A stretch of DNA of 64,000 bases from assembly GCF_014805625.2 (NCBI RefSeq), contig NW_023998414.1, positions 25,650,525-25,714,524 of the forward strand, written 5' to 3'. Position numbers and translations under genes: made by a program. This document shows positions 61,278-64,000 of this stretch, piece after piece. This stretch comes from Glossina fuscipes. Lineage: Eukaryota > Arthropoda > Insecta > Diptera > Glossinidae. The number at the start of each line of letters is the position of its first letter. The stretch's first letter is position 1. The notes below the pieces were generated by a model that saw only the letters and a program-made list of their open reading frames with translations, made no database searches and had not been told where the DNA came from.

Positions 61278-62056
61278 ATGAAGTATTTTTTACAACTAAC
61301 GATTATATTCGGCATAGTTTATTGTGCGATAGTGGGTAGAATAAATTGCTTGATATTTGAAAATCGATTTGAAATGCTTTTGATTTTATTTGGACAGTGC
61401 GCCGATTATGTAGTCACTGGGCGTGATATGGAGTTTTTTAAAAATTGCGAAAAAGAAGATGACGAAGGAAACATCGCCCTTGATGAAGTTTTCCAATCAC
61501 ATTTAGAGATGTCTTATGCCGACGATGGTGAAAAGTATTTAGCAAATGGAAATGTTACGTTCAAGGTCCCTATACCGGAAGGAGCTACTGTCAAGGTAAT
61601 TCAATTCATATTGTGCAAGCAAATGTTTGCTTAAAAATTATTCTTCCCCTTCCATTTCTTGAAGGCACATGCAGAAGTTTATAAATGGCAAAGGGGACAA
61701 TGGACAAGAACAATGTTTACTTTAAAGCGTGACAATCTTTGTCAAGCTATGTTTAGTCCTGTTGAAATTTGGTATGGAGCTATTAAGTCCATACCGGAAG
61801 AGGAGCGCATCTGTCCACCTAGAAGTGATGTTGGTTCAAATATTTTCCATTTTTTATTTTTCCTTTTTAAATTTTTGCATTTAAACTTTTTCTTTCCCCA
61901 AAGACGGTCTATCATCTTGTAAATACAACGTATCAAGGCGAGATACCGGATCTTATGATTTCAGACTTAGCTGGCACATATAAGGTTATAGCTCATGTGA
62001 CTTTAGGCGAATATATAATGTGCATGTCTGCAGTAGCTGATGTTTGGCGAGCTTAA
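61278..62056 (+). CDS. Small secreted protein, DUF1091/DM11-like, complete
   Basis: Three exons (61278-61595, 61665-61829, 61904-62056) give 211 residues. An N-terminal hydrophobic signal sequence of about 24 residues (MKYFLQLTIIFGIVYC-) is followed by a mature domain with spaced cysteines: KWQRGQW, RDNLCQAMF, WYGAI, ERICPP, then YHLVN, AGTYKV and EYIMCMSA near the C-terminus. This size, signal and W/C spacing resemble the lineage-expanded fly DUF1091/DM11 secreted proteins, thought to be ML-like lipid-binding folds; the assignment is from pattern memory. The second donor is GTTGGT, weak, but it is the only one that keeps the frame. Ligand and tissue are unknown. Confidence 0.8.
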
Positions 62057-62138
62057 AAGCAAAACAAAAAAAAAATTCAATTACGTATTTTATCTATCCC
62101 TTTTATTCCTTGCACCCACATGTTATTCGCACTTTTAA

Positions 62139-62144
62139 AATAAA
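62139..62144 (+). terminator. Candidate poly(A) signal of the secreted-protein gene
   Basis: AATAAA lies 83 bases after the stop codon, followed by T/G-rich sequence (TTTCATTATTGTTTGCAGTG). Confidence 0.55.
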
Positions 62145-64000
62145 ATATTTCATTATTGTTTGCAGTGTTAGATATGCTTTTAAATTTATTTTTACCATTT
62201 TATCGACTTTCATAGTTCATGCAAAAATTTTCTTTGATAAAAGACAATCAATTTTTTAAATTCTAATCCAGTTGGCCAAGTTGGATTTAAAAAGTTAACA
62301 AAAATGTAATAAAAAATTTTCCATTAAAACGACGAATTATGGCTAATGAAAGGAATTTAGTCAGGAATGATTTAAAGTGCCCTGAATATATGGGTTTCAA
62401 TTGTTATGGTATTATATGTTGCCGGGAAGAATATATGCTCATAGGTCTATGAAATTTTTGCACCCTATACAGAGCAGTTTTTCAAGAAGCATTTCCTTAG
62501 CTTAACCAAAGCACACGAATCGGAGTTGGAAAAACAGCATCTTTTACTGATGAAATGCCGCCATGGGTATGTTTACTTGCCTACCCCTTAGTTACGACGC
62601 ACACGAAATGGTTTAGTTTAGGATTAAGTCTTGGTGACCTGAACAATTCTAATCGCGCAAAATCTTTCAAAATATTGAAATGTGTACGATTTGTTTCCAC
62701 GTGCCAATATCAGTTTAGGTTCTTATAACTACTTGGGAGCAGTAGCATGGTACGACTGATAGAACATGGCCTTTGCACTATTACACTACACTACCCCTCG
62801 AACCGTGACAGGTGCGGTAGAAACTTCTATAGTAGGCTCTTGGTTTTTTTATTCTAATCTATCGACAAGAAGAAGAATACATGCCAGGAGCTTTACGTTG
62901 TCTCAGCTTGCTCCAAGGGATGTGTTCTTTTTTTTTTTTTGGGTACTTCGTTAATGCCGAACTTTTGCCAAAGTAGACATTGGGTGACGTAACTGCGCGA
63001 TCAGAGACTATAAGGTCCTGTTCACTGGCCCTCACCGACCTCGAAAGGTTTTCATTAACAAATTATGTGATAGCTAGCAAGCAACCCATGGTTCCTGGAT
63101 TTTGTAATGCGTTCCTTTGCTATTGACGATGGTGGAATCTACGAATGGTCGGTCACAGTTCAGCCCGCTTCTCATAGGGCTAGGTTGCTTTATAGACGAA
63201 AAATTCTTGCTCTAGAAATGTCTTCAAATATCGAGTATACACTCTGTATATGAACAGAAAAGGTGAGTTTAGACCACTTTGGCGATTGCGAGATTTAATA
63301 GGATCATTAGTCCCGTTTTTATGAATTTACCNNNNNNNNNNCATAGGTCCCTATCATGAAAGGCAAGATCTTCTAATCATTTTTTATGACGGTACCAACT
63401 GAGAAAGCAAAGTGGTGTAAGCTAAGTAATGGTCGGCCTGGTCTGACTATAATTAAAAAAAAAAATTTCACTTAATCATCATTCAGTCTCGTCTACAAGA
63501 AGTGAAGCAAAATTTCAATAAGACCGATTTTTTCGTTTCTGACAAATCATGTCCATTGATTGCAAAATCAGAGTAGTCAGCGGAAAATACGATATACTTG
63601 CTACGCTCCCAGCCGTTCGAATTTGAAAAGGCTCTCCTCTCTAGGATTTTGCTCCGGTTAACATGAAACTTTAGAAAAATATTTTTGGCACATTAAACTA
63701 TTTGATAACAAAGCCAGCCTAAGGATGTACGGTATTTGCATTTAATTGGGTAATAAAATAACGAAAATTATACTTTGTTTCCAAATAAGGACATGGACAC
63801 GTTTTCAAGGTCCAAATTTAGAAAAATAAATCTTTTTGTCAAAGAACCTTCTTATTACTTATAAACGTTTCCTTTTCATGAATATCCTTAAACGAGGTGA
63901 GACTTGGTCTAACTTTGGCACAGTTAATATCTACATCAAATAGATCGTTTTCCTATACAAAGGCTTACTTTTCATAAGTGTTCCGAAAAGGAGATGAGTC
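62145..64000. other. Gene-free end of the window
   Basis: No gene is supported. A family B edge (GTGGTGTAAGCTAAGTAATGGTCGGCCTGGTCTGACTATAATT) lies at 63412-63455, and another family B-like interior begins near 63880 and runs off the end. Confidence 0.5.
63332..63341. other. 10-N assembly gap
   Basis: Ten Ns are directly visible. Gap size is probably arbitrary, so continuity across it should not be assumed. Confidence 0.99.

Overview
This is nuclear DNA of a higher (schizophoran, probably calyptrate-like) fly. The evidence is AT-rich sequence, spliceosomal introns with GT/AG and some GC/AG ends, poly-Q and poly-G tracts, mariner and I/Jockey-type retroelement remnants, and fly-type versions of cabeza, easily shocked and stunted. 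I cannot name the species. From memory, caz and eas are close neighbours on the Drosophila melanogaster X (region 14B), so the window is probably a Muller-element-A segment.

Layout: (1) 134-2333 (+), 3' part of a single-pass fibronectin-III receptor with a tyrosine-motif tail, best explained as a Domeless-like JAK/STAT cytokine receptor; its 5' exons lie outside. (2) 2334-10189, 3'UTR and intergenic DNA with a 448-bp mariner remnant, a 250-bp inverted-repeat MITE and dispersed repeats. (3) 10190-17217 (+), cabeza/FUS RNA-binding protein, six exons, complete. (4) 21083-42397 (+), easily shocked (ethanolamine kinase), four coding exons; the first intron is 19.5 kb and full of dispersed repeats. 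(5) 43.7-46.1 kb, a retroelement island with a broken UBE2E-type E2 copy and two LINE 3' fragments. (6) 48127-52229 (-), a complete six-exon TCP11-family gene. (7) 52.2-57.7 kb, mostly gene-free DNA with more repeats and a degenerate coding-like stretch at 56.9-57.7 kb. (8) 58330-58593 (-), stunted (mitochondrial ATP synthase epsilon), with an unresolved last exon. (9) 61278-62056 (+), a three-exon small secreted protein resembling the fly DUF1091/DM11 group. (10) 62.1-64 kb, no gene, with a 10-N assembly gap.

These genes do not form a pathway together. They are independent housekeeping and signalling genes: cytokine reception, RNA metabolism, phosphatidylethanolamine synthesis, a TCP11 scaffold and oxidative phosphorylation. 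Exon structures were assembled by hand from splice sites and reading-frame phase; all phases close. I did not find a convincing undescribed system. The best leads are the GC-AG intron(s) and repeated tyrosine motif of the receptor, the palindrome-ended repeat family, the E2 retrocopy, the stunted 3' end and the coding-like stretch at 56.9-57.7 kb.
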